This document shows positions 29,842 through 38,881 of a DNA stretch of 64,000 nucleotides, piece after piece. Position 1 is the first letter of the stretch. Every line of letters begins with the position of its first letter. Under the pieces are notes generated by a model. The model ran no database searches, was not told the DNA's origin, and saw nothing but the letters and a program-made list of their open reading frames with translations. A program made the translations under genes and the position numbers. This DNA is from Phytopseudomonas punonensis. Its GTDB lineage: Bacteria; Pseudomonadota; Gammaproteobacteria; Pseudomonadales; Pseudomonadaceae. The DNA lies in assembly GCF_900142655.1 (NCBI RefSeq), contig NZ_FRBQ01000004.1, positions 62,001 to 126,000 of the forward strand. The letters are read 5' to 3'.

Positions 29842-31221
29842 GTGACTGCCACCGCTTTTTCCTCGCTTGCCCTGTCGCCCGCCATGCTGGCGAACCTCGA
29901 GTCCCTCGGTTACGCGCAGATGACGCCCATCCAGGCACAAAGCCTGCCGGTGATGCTCAAGGGCATGGACCTGATCGCCCAGGCCAAAACCGGCAGCGGC
30001 AAGACTGCCGCTTTTGGCATCGGCCTGCTGGCGCCGCTCAACCCGCGTTACTTCGGCTGCCAGGCTCTGGTGCTGTGCCCGACCCGCGAACTGGCCGATC
30101 AGGTCGCCAAGGAACTGCGGCGCCTGGCGCGCGGCGAAGACAACATCAAGATTCTCACCCTGTGTGGCGGCGTACCGTTCGGCCCGCAGATCGGCTCACT
30201 GGAACACGGCGCGCAGATCATCGTCGGTACCCCGGGCCGCGTGCAGCAGCACCTAGCCAAGGGCACGCTGAAGCTCGATGGGCTGAACACGCTGGTGCTC
30301 GACGAAGCTGACCGCATGCTCGACATGGGCTTCTACGACAGCATCGCCGAAATCATCGGACAGACCCCGGAGCGCCGCCAGACGCTGCTGTTCTCGGCCA
30401 CCTACCCGGCCGGCATCAAGCAGCTGTCCGCGACTTTCATGCGCAACCCGCAGCAGGTCAAGGTCGAAGCCCTGCACGACGACAGCCAGATCGAACAGCG
30501 CTTCTACGAGATCGCTCCTGAAGAGCGAATGGACGCCGTGGTCAAGCTACTCAACTGCTACCGCCCGACCTCCTGCGTGGCCTTCTGCTTCACCAAGCAG
30601 CAGTGCCAGGAAGTGGTTGATCACCTCACCGCCAAAGGCATCTCTGCTGCCGCTCTGCACGGCGATCTGGAGCAACGTGACCGTGACCAGGTGCTGGCGA
30701 TGTTCGCCAACCGCAGCCTGTCGGTTCTGGTCGCCACCGACGTAGCCGCGCGCGGCCTGGACATTGATGCGCTGGACATGGTGATCAACGTCGAACTGGC
30801 ACGCGATTCGGAAATTCACATTCACCGCGTTGGCCGCACCGGTCGTGCCGGCGAGAAAGGCCTGGCCATGAGTTTGGTTGCCCCGGCCGAAGGTCATCGC
30901 GCCCAAGCCATCGAAAGCCTGCAAAAGTCGCCGCTGAACTGGCACCCGCTGAGCAGCCTGAAACACCAAGGCGGCGCGCCGCTGCAACCGCTGATGATGA
31001 CGCTGTGCATCGGTGCCGGGCGTAAAGACAAACTGCGTCCCGGCGATATTCTCGGCGCACTCACCGGCGAAGGCGGTATCCCCGGTGCGCAGGTCGGCAA
31101 GATTGCCATCTTCGATTTCCAGGCCTATGTAGCGGTTGAGCGCAGCCTGGCCGTGCAAGCGCTCAAATGCCTCAGCGAAGGCAAGATAAAAGGCCGCTCG
31201 CTGCGCGTACGAACGCTCTAG
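29842..31221 (+). CDS. dbpA: ATP-dependent RNA helicase DbpA
   Basis: A 459-residue DEAD-box helicase. Motifs: Q motif (MTPIQAQSLPVML), I (AKTGSGKT), II (VLDEADRML), III (SAT), IV-VI (ATDVAARGLD, HRVGRTGRAG). The C-terminal about 75 residues (TLCIGAGRKDKLRPGDILGALTGEGGIPG) form the DbpA-specific RNA-recognition domain that binds hairpin 92 of 23S rRNA, so it acts in late 50S subunit assembly. GTG start. The diguanylate cyclase gene follows after 32 nt. Confidence 0.95.
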   Translation: MTATAFSSLALSPAMLANLESLGYAQMTPIQAQSLPVMLKGMDLIAQAKTGSGKTAAFGIGLLAPLNPRYFGCQALVLCPTRELADQVAKELRRLARGEDNIKILTLCGGVPFGPQIGSLEHGAQIIVGTPGRVQQHLAKGTLKLDGLNTLVLDEADRMLDMGFYDSIAEIIGQTPERRQTLLFSATYPAGIKQLSATFMRNPQQVKVEALHDDSQIEQRFYEIAPEERMDAVVKLLNCYRPTSCVAFCFTKQQCQEVVDHLTAKGISAAALHGDLEQRDRDQVLAMFANRSLSVLVATDVAARGLDIDALDMVINVELARDSEIHIHRVGRTGRAGEKGLAMSLVAPAEGHRAQAIESLQKSPLNWHPLSSLKHQGGAPLQPLMMTLCIGAGRKDKLRPGDILGALTGEGGIPGAQVGKIAIFDFQAYVAVERSLAVQALKCLSEGKIKGRSLRVRTL

Positions 31222-31253
31222 ACTGAAGCTGTCAGCCCAGCGGGTATAGAGCG

Positions 31254-32498
31254 ATGGATTCTTTGCGCAACATTCTGGTCATCGAAGACAGCCCGCTGGT
31301 GCTCAAGATTCTCGAGCACCTGTTCCGCCACGAACCCAATCTGCAGCCAGTGTTCTGCGCCTCGCTCGGCGAAGCGCAGATGATGCTGGAGGCCTCGGCA
31401 GAGCTGTTCTTCGCCGCCATCGTAGACCTCCATCTGCCCGATGCGCCAGATGGCGAAAGCGTCGACCTGGTGATGCGCTACGGCCTGCCGTGCATCGTTC
31501 TCAGCGGCTCGTACAACGAGAAGCGCCGCGACGAGCTCTTGCTCAAAGGGGTGGTCGATTACGTACTCAAGGAAAGCCAGCACTCCTACGAATACGCGTT
31601 CCGGTTGCTGCACCGCCTGGAGAGCAACAGCCAGGTGAAGATTCTGGTCGCCGAGGACTCGGAAGCCACCCGCAACTTCATCCGCCACGTGCTGGTGCCG
31701 CACCGCTATCAGATCATCGATGCCTGCGACGGCGAGCAGGCGTTGCGCATTCTTCAGGCACAACCGGACATCGACATGCTGGTGGTCGACCACAGCATGC
31801 CGGGCATCAGCGGCTTCGAGTTGGTCAAGCTGCTGCGCCAGAAGATGAAACGCAGTGACCTGGTGATCCTCGGCCTGTCTGCCGACACCAAGGGTTCGCT
31901 CAGCGCCATGTTCATCAAGCAGGGCGCCGATGACTTCCTGCGCAAGCCGTTCTGTCCCGAAGAGTTGACCTGCCGGGTGATGTTCACCCTCGAGCGGCGT
32001 GACATGCTCCGTGCCCTGAAAAAGGCGGCGCAGTTCGATGCCCTGACCGGCCTTAACAACCGTCGCGCCTTCTACGAACAGGGTATTCAGCAGTTCCAGC
32101 AGGCGCAGCGCAGTGGCCACAACCTGAGCGTGGCGATGCTCGACATGGATCTGTTCAAGCAGATCAACGATGAATACGGCCACGCGGCGGGCGATGCCGC
32201 GCTGATCGGTTTCAGCCGGGCATTCCGTGCAGCCTTTCCGGACGCGCTGCTCGGCCGTCTGGGTGGCGAAGAGTTCGCCATGGTCAGCCCGCAGGGTGCA
32301 GAGCCGCTGAGCCAGGCCCTCAACGCGCTGCGTGAACAGTGCCGGCAGGTCAAATACGCCGTCGGCGCCCCGCCGCTGTCGTTCAGTGCGGGTATCTATC
32401 ACGGCGTGCCCGAAGACCTGGAAAGCCTGCTGCACCTGGCCGACCAGCAGCTGTATGAGGCCAAACGCGGTGGCCGCGGCCGCACGTTCTGGCAATAG
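31254..32498 (+). CDS. Diguanylate cyclase with two receiver domains (REC-REC-GGDEF)
   Basis: 414 residues. REC1 (about 1-120; Asp in AAIVDLHLPDAP), REC2 (about 123-243; Asp in MLVVDHSMPGISG, Lys in FLRKPFCPEE) and GGDEF (about 260-414; intact active site GRLGGEEFAMV and RAFYEQGIQ start region LTGLNNRRA). It should make c-di-GMP when phosphorylated; no cognate kinase lies nearby. An RxxD inhibitory site is not present at its usual spacing before GGEEF, so product inhibition may be weak. Layout resembles PleD, but the family member is not named here. It follows dbpA by 32 nt. Confidence 0.92.
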   Translation: MDSLRNILVIEDSPLVLKILEHLFRHEPNLQPVFCASLGEAQMMLEASAELFFAAIVDLHLPDAPDGESVDLVMRYGLPCIVLSGSYNEKRRDELLLKGVVDYVLKESQHSYEYAFRLLHRLESNSQVKILVAEDSEATRNFIRHVLVPHRYQIIDACDGEQALRILQAQPDIDMLVVDHSMPGISGFELVKLLRQKMKRSDLVILGLSADTKGSLSAMFIKQGADDFLRKPFCPEELTCRVMFTLERRDMLRALKKAAQFDALTGLNNRRAFYEQGIQQFQQAQRSGHNLSVAMLDMDLFKQINDEYGHAAGDAALIGFSRAFRAAFPDALLGRLGGEEFAMVSPQGAEPLSQALNALREQCRQVKYAVGAPPLSFSAGIYHGVPEDLESLLHLADQQLYEAKRGGRGRTFWQ

Positions 32499-32521
32499 CG
32501 CGCTGGAAACCCGGAAGGTAA

Positions 32522-33253
32522 CTACAGACCGTAGCGCGCCATGATCGCCGCGTAGCTGCCGTCGGCCTGCATGGCGGCGATGGCGGCATCGAAACGGCGA
32601 GCGACCTCGGCGTGATCCGCGCGGCTCAGGCGAATGAGAAGGTGCAGGCCGTTCTCGCTCAGCGGCATCGGCAGAAACTCCAGGTCGTCGGCGATTTCCT
32701 TGAGCGGGTCAGCGAACAGAAACCGCGCGACGTACTCATCCTCAAGCGCCAGGCTCACTCGTCCGTGATGCAGCATCTGCGCGGCGCTCTCGAAACTGCT
32801 GACCTCGACCTTCTGCAGCCGGTCGTCGGCCATGAATGCGGCCGAATAGGCATAACCACGACGCACGGCAATCTCATGGGCATAGAGATCGGAAAGCTGG
32901 GTGAAAGGGATCGCCGCGCCCTTGCGCTGTACCACACGGATGCGGTTGACCAGATAGGGCGCCGAGAAATAGCCGAAGGCTTCGCGCTCCTTGCTGTACC
33001 AGGTGGTGATCAACACGTCGTAATCGCCACGCTGCAACCCCAACACCGCACGCTGCCAGGGCACTTCGCGGTAATCACTGGTGTAGCCGGCGCGGCTCAG
33101 CGCGGCACTTACCAGCTCCACTGCCACACCGTTACCTGGCAGGCTCTGGTCGGTGTATGGCGGCCAGGTGTCAGCGACCAGGCGCAACGGCTCCGCGCAC
33201 AAGGCACACGGCAGCAGCACCAGCGACAGCAACCAGACACGCCAGGTTTTCAA
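32522..33253 (-). CDS. Periplasmic solute-binding protein (family 3-like)
   Basis: About 243 residues with signal peptide (MKTWRVWLLSLVLLPCALCA) and a mature part of SBP_bac_3 type: LRLVADTWPPYTDQSLPGNGVAVELVSAAL, then RGDYDVLITTWYS and a Ser/Arg-type ligand pocket. Known members bind amino acids or act as sensor inputs; no permease or ATPase gene is adjacent. No ATG is available near the signal peptide; the TTG at 33253 gives a normal signal peptide, while the longer reading to 33334 does not. Start uncertain. It is convergent with the diguanylate cyclase. Confidence 0.8.
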   Translation of the reverse strand: MKTWRVWLLSLVLLPCALCAEPLRLVADTWPPYTDQSLPGNGVAVELVSAALSRAGYTSDYREVPWQRAVLGLQRGDYDVLITTWYSKEREAFGYFSAPYLVNRIRVVQRKGAAIPFTQLSDLYAHEIAVRRGYAYSAAFMADDRLQKVEVSSFESAAQMLHHGRVSLALEDEYVARFLFADPLKEIADDLEFLPMPLSENGLHLLIRLSRADHAEVARRFDAAIAAMQADGSYAAIMARYGL

Positions 33254-33535
33254 CAGATGTCTGCCCTGCAAAGGAAGAGGAAAACTGCCGCGCGGACTCT
33301 GCGACAGAGATACTGACAAACAAGATAGCGGCAAATAGCCAGTGCAGCTCGCCCATTGTCATCTATTTGCAGACCAGGCCGCAGTGACGCCAGTTCGAGA
33401 AAACATACCGGCGGTGCTGCGCCCATCAATCGGCCGCTGCACGGGCGTGCACGCAGCAGGCGCATGCCTTCAGGTAAACTGCGCCGTTTCGCGTCGGCCA
33501 GCAGTGCCTGACGAACTGCGTACGAGGAACATGCC

Positions 33536-34720
33536 GTGCTTTCACCCCAGGTTGTCATTATCGGCGCCGGTGCCGCCGGGCTGATGTGTGCGATGACCGC
33601 CGCTGCGCGCGGCCGCAGCGTGCTGCTGCTCGACCACGCCAACAAGGCGGGCAAGAAGATCCTCATGTCCGGCGGTGGCCGCTGCAACTTCACCAATATG
33701 TATTGCGAGCCCGGCAACTTCCTCTCGCACAACCCGCATTTCTGCAAATCTGCGCTGGCGCGTTTCACCCAATGGGATTTCATCGCCCTGGTCGCCAAAC
33801 ATGGCGTGCCTTACCACGAGAAGAAGCTCGGCCAGCTGTTCTGCGATAACAAGTCCAGCGACATCCTCGCCATGCTGCTGGACGAGTGCGAGCAGGCTGG
33901 CGTCGACCTGCGCCTGGATACCTCGGTGAGCGCCATCGAGCGCGGCGAAAACGGCTATCGCCTGAGCACCAGCCTCGGCCCCGTGAGCTGCGAATCGCTG
34001 GTGATCGCCACCGGCGGGCTGTCGATCCCGACTCTGGGCGCCACCGGCTTTGGTTACCAGATCGCCCGCCAGTTCGACCACGAGCTGCTGCCGACCCGCG
34101 CAGGCCTAGTGCCCTTCACGCTGACCGACCCACAACTGAAAACCCTGTGCACAGAGCTGTCCGGCACCTCGGTGGAGGATTGCCGGGTCAGCTGCAACGG
34201 CCAGAGTTTCGTGGAGAACATCCTGTTCACCCACCGCGGCCTTAGCGGCCCGGCGATCCTGCAGATCTCGTCGTACTGGCAACCCGGCGATACGGTCAGC
34301 ATCGACCTGCTGCCGCATATCGATTTGCCGGAATGGTTGCTGGAGCAGCAGCGCGAGCGCCCCAATAGCGAACTGAAGACCCTGCTGGGCGAGCTGTTCA
34401 CCAAGAAGATGGCCGGCCTGCTGGCCGAACACTGGTTCGCCTCCAAGCCGATGAAGCAGTACCCACCGGCCGAGCTCAAGGCGATTGCCGAGCACCTGTC
34501 GGACTGGCAGCTGGTGCCGGCCGGCACCGAGGGTTACCGCACGGCAGAAGTGACTCTGGGCGGCGTGGATACCCGCGAGGTGTCGTCCAAAACCATGGAG
34601 TCGCTGAAGTCGCCGGGGCTGTATTTCGTCGGCGAGGTGCTGGACGTGACCGGCCACCTGGGCGGCTTCAACTTCCAGTGGGCGTGGGCCTCGGGCTACG
34701 CCGCGGCACAATACGTGTAG
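33536..34720 (+). CDS. HI0933/YhiN-family NAD(P)/FAD-dependent oxidoreductase
   Basis: A 394-residue flavoprotein. N-terminal FAD motif VVIIGAGAAGLMCAMTAA, followed by KAGKKILMSGGGRCNFTN, the HI0933/YhiN signature, and C-terminal GEVLDVTGHLGGFNFQWAWASGY. Reaction unknown for the family. GTG at 33536 has GAGGAA 6 nt upstream; an ATG at 33531 is in another frame. A terminator lies just after its stop, facing sstT. The upstream 282-nt gap (33254-33535) holds no feature I recognise. Confidence 0.9.
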   Translation: MLSPQVVIIGAGAAGLMCAMTAAARGRSVLLLDHANKAGKKILMSGGGRCNFTNMYCEPGNFLSHNPHFCKSALARFTQWDFIALVAKHGVPYHEKKLGQLFCDNKSSDILAMLLDECEQAGVDLRLDTSVSAIERGENGYRLSTSLGPVSCESLVIATGGLSIPTLGATGFGYQIARQFDHELLPTRAGLVPFTLTDPQLKTLCTELSGTSVEDCRVSCNGQSFVENILFTHRGLSGPAILQISSYWQPGDTVSIDLLPHIDLPEWLLEQQRERPNSELKTLLGELFTKKMAGLLAEHWFASKPMKQYPPAELKAIAEHLSDWQLVPAGTEGYRTAEVTLGGVDTREVSSKTMESLKSPGLYFVGEVLDVTGHLGGFNFQWAWASGYAAAQYV

Positions 34721-34733
34721 CCTCACCGGCCAT

Positions 34734-34761
34734 AAAAAACGCGCCCTCGGGCGCGTTTTTT
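34734..34761. terminator. Bidirectional terminator between the YhiN-like gene and sstT
   Basis: The stem ACGCGCCC with GGGCGCGT is closed by a 2-4-nt loop and flanked by AAAAAA at the left and TTTTTTATT at the right, so it can end transcription from both convergent genes. Confidence 0.92.
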
Positions 34762-34775
34762 ATTAGCACAGCGAA

Positions 34776-36008
34776 TCAGGCATCAACCTTCTCGGCCCGC
34801 AGCTCGTCGGCGTAGGAAACTGCGGCGGTGAACAACACGTCGGTGTGGGAATTCAGCGCGGTCTCGAAGGAATCCTGCACCACCCCAATGACGAAACCGA
34901 TGGCCACAACCTGCATGGCGATTTCGGTATCCACCCCGAACAGGCTGGTGGCCATTGGAATCAGCAGCAGCGAGCCACCAGCCACGCCGGACACACCGGC
35001 GGCGGCCAGCGACGACACCACGCAGAGCAGCAGCGCGGTGGGCAGATCGACGTTGATACCCAGAGTGTAAGTGGTGGCCAGCGCCATTACCGAAACGGTG
35101 ATCGCCGCACCGGCCATGTTGATGGTCGCGCCCAGCGGGATGGTGATCGAGTAGGTATCCTTGTCCAGCTTGAGCTTCTCGCACAGGCGCAGGTTGACCG
35201 GAATGTTAGCCGCCGAGCTGCGGGTGAAAAAGGCCGTTACCGCGCTCTCGCGCAATACAGTGAACAGCAGTGGATAAGGGTTGCGGCGCATCTTGATGAA
35301 GGCCAACAGCGGGTTCACCACCAGCGCCATCAACAACATGCAGCCGACCATCACCAGCAGCAGCCTCGCGTAGCCATACAACGCCTCGAAACCCGATGCC
35401 GCCAGGGTGCTGGCCACTAGGCCGAAGATGCCGATGGGTGCCTGCTCTATCACGAAACGTACGATACGCGTGAAGGCGTCGGACATATCGGTCAGCAGCA
35501 CCCGGGTGGTCGGCGCGGCATGCCGCAGGAACAGACCCAGGCCGATCGCCCAGGCCAGGATGGCGATGTAGTTGGAGGTGTTCAGCGCCTGCACCGGGTT
35601 GACGAAAATGCTGATCAGCAGGTTGTGTAGCACCTCGATGATGCTGCCGGGCGGGTTGCCTTCGGCCGAGCCGACATCCAGTGCCAGCATGGTGGGAAAT
35701 AAAAAGCTGGTGCACACGGCCAGCGCGGCGGCGCTGAAGGTGCTGATCAGGTACATCGCCAGCACCGGGCGAACGTGGGTGGGTTGACCACTCTGGTGTG
35801 CCGCCAGCGAGGAGGTGACGAGCACCAGCACCAGCACCGGCGCAACCGCCTTCAGGGCGAGTACGAAGAGTTCGCCGAGCAGGCCGACCTTGAGCGCGGT
35901 CGAGGGCGAAAAATAAGCGAGCAGAATGCCCAGCACCAGGCCAATGAAGATGCGTAGCACCAGGCTGGTATTGGAATAGGCGGAAGCAATGCGTTTGAAG
36001 GTATTCAT
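34776..36008 (-). CDS. sstT: Sodium:serine/threonine symporter SstT
   Basis: A 410-residue inner-membrane transporter of the DAACS (glutamate transporter) family with eight-plus hydrophobic segments. [20 protein letters not shown] is the reentrant serine-rich loop, and [15 protein letters not shown] is the conserved helix 7/8 NMxG motif that binds Na+ and substrate. It imports serine and threonine. ATG at 36008 gives the family N-terminus [18 protein letters not shown]; earlier in-frame starts exist up to 36080. With sdaA (389 nt upstream, same strand) it forms a serine-utilisation pair. Confidence 0.94.
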   Translation of the reverse strand: MNTFKRIASAYSNTSLVLRIFIGLVLGILLAYFSPSTALKVGLLGELFVLALKAVAPVLVLVLVTSSLAAHQSGQPTHVRPVLAMYLISTFSAAALAVCTSFLFPTMLALDVGSAEGNPPGSIIEVLHNLLISIFVNPVQALNTSNYIAILAWAIGLGLFLRHAAPTTRVLLTDMSDAFTRIVRFVIEQAPIGIFGLVASTLAASGFEALYGYARLLLVMVGCMLLMALVVNPLLAFIKMRRNPYPLLFTVLRESAVTAFFTRSSAANIPVNLRLCEKLKLDKDTYSITIPLGATINMAGAAITVSVMALATTYTLGINVDLPTALLLCVVSSLAAAGVSGVAGGSLLLIPMATSLFGVDTEIAMQVVAIGFVIGVVQDSFETALNSHTDVLFTAAVSYADELRAEKVDA

Positions 36009-36193
36009 TTTGTAGACGCTGTCCAATTCTAGGCTTGATTGCATCGGGGGACAGGTCAGCAGGGGCACGGGCCACGCCAACCGGGCAGGTCACCCCAAGA
36101 CATCGGGCGATTATAAGAGCCTGCTAACGATCTAGCGAGCCAGAGCGATGCGAGGCGAAAACAAACGCAGGCCGGGCGCGCTCGCGCTCGGCC

Positions 36194-36307
36194 TCAAGAG
36201 CTGCGGATAAGGCAGCGTGCGTTCGTTCTTAACGCGGCAGAGCCGACGCGAGCGGACTCGAAGGGAGGGAATGGAATCAGCACCATAAACATGGCTTGAA
36301 TGGTCAT
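36194..36307 (-). CDS. Possible small ORF or leader peptide (37 aa) in the sdaA-sstT gap
   Basis: The 389-nt gap 36009-36397 contains one reading frame on the sstT strand that begins MTIQAMFMVLIPFPPFESAR and ends with TGA. Its hydrophobic, Met- and Pro-rich start (IPFPPF) is the kind of sequence found in stalling leader peptides, but the Shine-Dalgarno sequence is poor and codon use cannot be judged at this length. It ends about 185 nt before sstT. Otherwise I see nothing in this gap. Low confidence that it is translated. Confidence 0.2.
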   Translation of the reverse strand: MTIQAMFMVLIPFPPFESARVGSAALRTNARCLIRSS

Positions 36308-36397
36308 GCAGGTAAATCTCACTTGTTATTGTTGTGGGGCGGATGAAACAGGATGCGCGCCCGTCAGGCGGCGCATCCGGTAGGTTGGGCGTGCGGC

Positions 36398-37786
36398 TCA
36401 GCACTCGATGATGTTCACAGCCAGGCCGCCGCGGGCGGTTTCCTTGTACTTGGTCAGCATGTCGGCACCGGTTTCGCGCATGGTCTTGATCACCTTGTCC
36501 AGGCTCACGTGGTGCGAGCCGTCGCCATAGAGGGCCATGCGCGCGGCGTTGATGGCCTTCACCGAGGCGATGGCATTGCGCTCGATACAGGGGATCTGCA
36601 CCAGGCCGCCGACCGGGTCGCAGGTCAGGCCCAGGTGGTGCTCCATGCCGATCTCCGCGGCGTTCTCGACCTGCTCCGGCGTACCACCGAGCACCGCGCA
36701 GAGCGCGCCGGAGGCCATCGAGCAGGCCACACCGACCTCGCCCTGGCAGCCGACTTCGGCGCCGCTGATCGAGGCGTTTTCCTTGTAGAGGATGCCAATG
36801 GCACCGGCGGTGAGCAGAAAGTCGATGATGCCGCGATCGCTGGCGCCGGAAATGGCGTTGGCGTAGTAATGCAGCACCGCCGGGATGATGCCCGCTGCGC
36901 CGTTGGTCGGTGCGGTGACCACGCGGCCACCGGCGGCGTTTTCTTCGTTCACCGCCAGCGCCCAGAGGTTGACCCAATCCAACATGCGCAGCGGATCTTC
37001 GGTGTAACTGCGCTGGAAGCCGCCCAGCTTGCGCGCCAGGATGGCTGCCCGGCGACGTACCTTGAAGCCGCCGGGCAAGATGCCTTCGGTACGGCAGCCG
37101 CGTTCCACGCAGCTTTGCATAACCCTCCAGATCGCCAGCAGGCCGTTATCGATTTCTTCATCGGTGCGCCAGTGGCGCTCGTTACGGCGCATCACCTCGG
37201 CAATGCCGATACCGTACTCGCGGGTCAGGCGCAGCAGGTCGGCGCCGCTGCGAAACGGCAACGGCAGCGTCGTGGCATCCGGGGCGATGACCTTGTGCTT
37301 GGAGCCGTCGGCCAGAATCGCTTCGCTGACCACGAAACCACCACCCACCGAATAGTAGGTTGCCTCGTGCACCTGCAGGCCAGCCGCATCGAAGGCTGCG
37401 AAACGCAGGCCGTTGGCGTGCAGCGCCAGCGCCTTGCGGATCATCTTCAGGTCGGTCTTTTCGTTAAAGGCTACCGAATGGCCACCCGGCAGGGTGATGC
37501 GCTTGTCGGTGCGAATGGCGTCGATATAGCCCGCTACCTTCTCGACATCCACGGTATCCGGTTCGAAACCGCTAAGCCCCAGCAGGACCGCCTTGTCGCT
37601 GCCATGGCCCTTACCGGTGGCGCCCAGCGAGCCATACAGCTCGGCCACTACCCGCGTCACCTGGGGCATAAGGCCCTGGTTCTCGAGGGCATGGGTGAAC
37701 AAGGCGGCCGCACGCATCGGGCCTACGGTGTGTGAACTCGATGGGCCGATGCCCACTTTGAACAGGTCGAATACGCTGACGGCCAT
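36398..37786 (-). CDS. sdaA: L-serine ammonia-lyase (serine dehydratase)
   Basis: A 462-residue single-chain (alpha plus beta) [4Fe-4S] L-serine dehydratase converting serine to pyruvate and ammonia. N-terminal [14 protein letters not shown] is the beta-domain signature; the cluster cysteines are expected in the C-terminal half near [13 protein letters not shown] and [24 protein letters not shown]. It uses the serine brought in by SstT. ATG at 37786 has a weak ribosome-binding site after an A-rich tract. It is divergent from a LysR gene that probably controls it. Confidence 0.94.
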   Translation of the reverse strand: MAVSVFDLFKVGIGPSSSHTVGPMRAAALFTHALENQGLMPQVTRVVAELYGSLGATGKGHGSDKAVLLGLSGFEPDTVDVEKVAGYIDAIRTDKRITLPGGHSVAFNEKTDLKMIRKALALHANGLRFAAFDAAGLQVHEATYYSVGGGFVVSEAILADGSKHKVIAPDATTLPLPFRSGADLLRLTREYGIGIAEVMRRNERHWRTDEEIDNGLLAIWRVMQSCVERGCRTEGILPGGFKVRRRAAILARKLGGFQRSYTEDPLRMLDWVNLWALAVNEENAAGGRVVTAPTNGAAGIIPAVLHYYANAISGASDRGIIDFLLTAGAIGILYKENASISGAEVGCQGEVGVACSMASGALCAVLGGTPEQVENAAEIGMEHHLGLTCDPVGGLVQIPCIERNAIASVKAINAARMALYGDGSHHVSLDKVIKTMRETGADMLTKYKETARGGLAVNIIEC

Positions 37787-37840
37787 GGCTGCATTTTTTC
37801 TTTTTTAGGTGATGACGGATACCCGGTTACGCACCGTCGG

Positions 37841-37910
37841 TAGCAAAAATCTAAGACCCCACTTCCATTATGTATACTGATTTATCCTTACTATATTGAT
37901 TAGCAAAAAT
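37841..37910. promoter_or_regulatory. Divergent sdaA/LysR control region with repeated TAGCAAAAAT
   Basis: The 143-nt gap is AT-rich and holds two identical direct copies of TAGCAAAAAT exactly 60 nt apart (37841-37850 and 37901-37910). The first continues as CTA, giving TAG-N7-CTA, a T-N11-A pattern of the type LysR proteins recognise. TATACT at 37873 could be a -10 element. Confidence 0.5.
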
Positions 37911-37929
37911 TACCTATTAGGGCCGACTC

Positions 37930-38871
37930 ATGGATCTGATCCGCCTGCGCACCCTTCGCGAGCTGGCCCGCTGCGGCACCATGGCGGCGACTGCCGAGTT
38001 TCTGCACCTGACGCCATCGGCGGTTTCCCAGCAGGTGGCGCAGTTGGAGCGCGAGACCGATGTGGCGTTGATCGAACGGCGTGGCCGTGGGGTAGTGCTC
38101 ACAGCCGCAGGCAGCCGCCTGGTGGCACATGTCGAGCGCATCTTGGTGATTCTCGACGAGGCCCGCTCGGAGCTGGCGCAGATGCGCAGTGAGATTGCCG
38201 GCGAACTGCGAGTCGCCGCCTTCCCGTCGATTGCCGTGGCGCTGGTCGCGCCGATCGTGCATAACCTGCGTCAGGCCTATCCACGCCTGGAGGTAGTGGT
38301 CGCCGACCTGGAGCCGCAGGAAAGCCTCAGTGCCTTGAATGCCTGGCAAATCGACGTGGCGGTGGTCGACGACCTGGCTGGCGCGAGCAAGGCACGCCAG
38401 GAGCATTACGAGCTGATCCCGCTGACCGAGGACCGCCTGCATGTGCTACTGCCAAGCCGCCACCCGCTGGCATCGCGCAGCACACTGACCATCGCCGACC
38501 TGCAGGGCGAAGCCTGGGCACTGGACTCCACCAACAGCTCGTTTGGCGAGTTCATCGGCAACCTCTGCCGACGCTCGGGGTTTGCACCACGCATCAACGC
38601 CCACTGCGCCGGCTTCGAGATGGTCGCGGCCATGGTCGCCTCGGGGAATTCGATTTCGGTGGTATCAGGGCTGCGCCTGTTGCGGCCGCTGGAGGACGTT
38701 ACCGCCGTACGCCTGGCTCCGGCGATTCAGCGCAAGATCTCTCTCGCCTATCGCAAGGGCGAACGCAAGCACCCAGCCGTTACCGTATTCCTCGACGAGG
38801 CGATACGCACGGCTGGGGTGCTGGAAGGTTATCAGCGTGATGAGACAAGCAGCGGATCAGAACAGGCCTGA
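37930..38871 (+). CDS. LysR-family regulator, divergent from sdaA
   Basis: A 313-residue LysR-type regulator. The N-terminal winged helix is TLRELARCGTMAATAEFLHLTPSAVSQQVAQLE, followed by a linker helix and a periplasmic-binding-type effector domain starting LRVAAFPSIAVALVAPIV. Regulators of this type usually control the divergent gene, here sdaA, and sense a metabolite of the pathway, possibly serine or pyruvate. The gene ends 10 nt before the convergent PqiC-like gene. Confidence 0.88.
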   Translation: MDLIRLRTLRELARCGTMAATAEFLHLTPSAVSQQVAQLERETDVALIERRGRGVVLTAAGSRLVAHVERILVILDEARSELAQMRSEIAGELRVAAFPSIAVALVAPIVHNLRQAYPRLEVVVADLEPQESLSALNAWQIDVAVVDDLAGASKARQEHYELIPLTEDRLHVLLPSRHPLASRSTLTIADLQGEAWALDSTNSSFGEFIGNLCRRSGFAPRINAHCAGFEMVAAMVASGNSISVVSGLRLLRPLEDVTAVRLAPAIQRKISLAYRKGERKHPAVTVFLDEAIRTAGVLEGYQRDETSSGSEQA

Positions 38872-38881
38872 TCCGCGGGGA

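Noticed and set aside
35206..36093. 295-codon frame overlapping sstT on the same strand
   Set aside because: sstT has the full transporter signature in its own frame; this one is Arg/Gly/Ala-rich shadow translation.
36132..36977. 281-codon frame on the sdaA strand
   Set aside because: It overlaps sdaA in a different frame and lacks any conserved motif. Only the 37-codon piece at 36194-36307 was kept as a weak candidate.
36353..37735. 460-codon open frame antisense to sdaA
   Set aside because: No domain or ribosome-binding site; sdaA is clearly the real gene.
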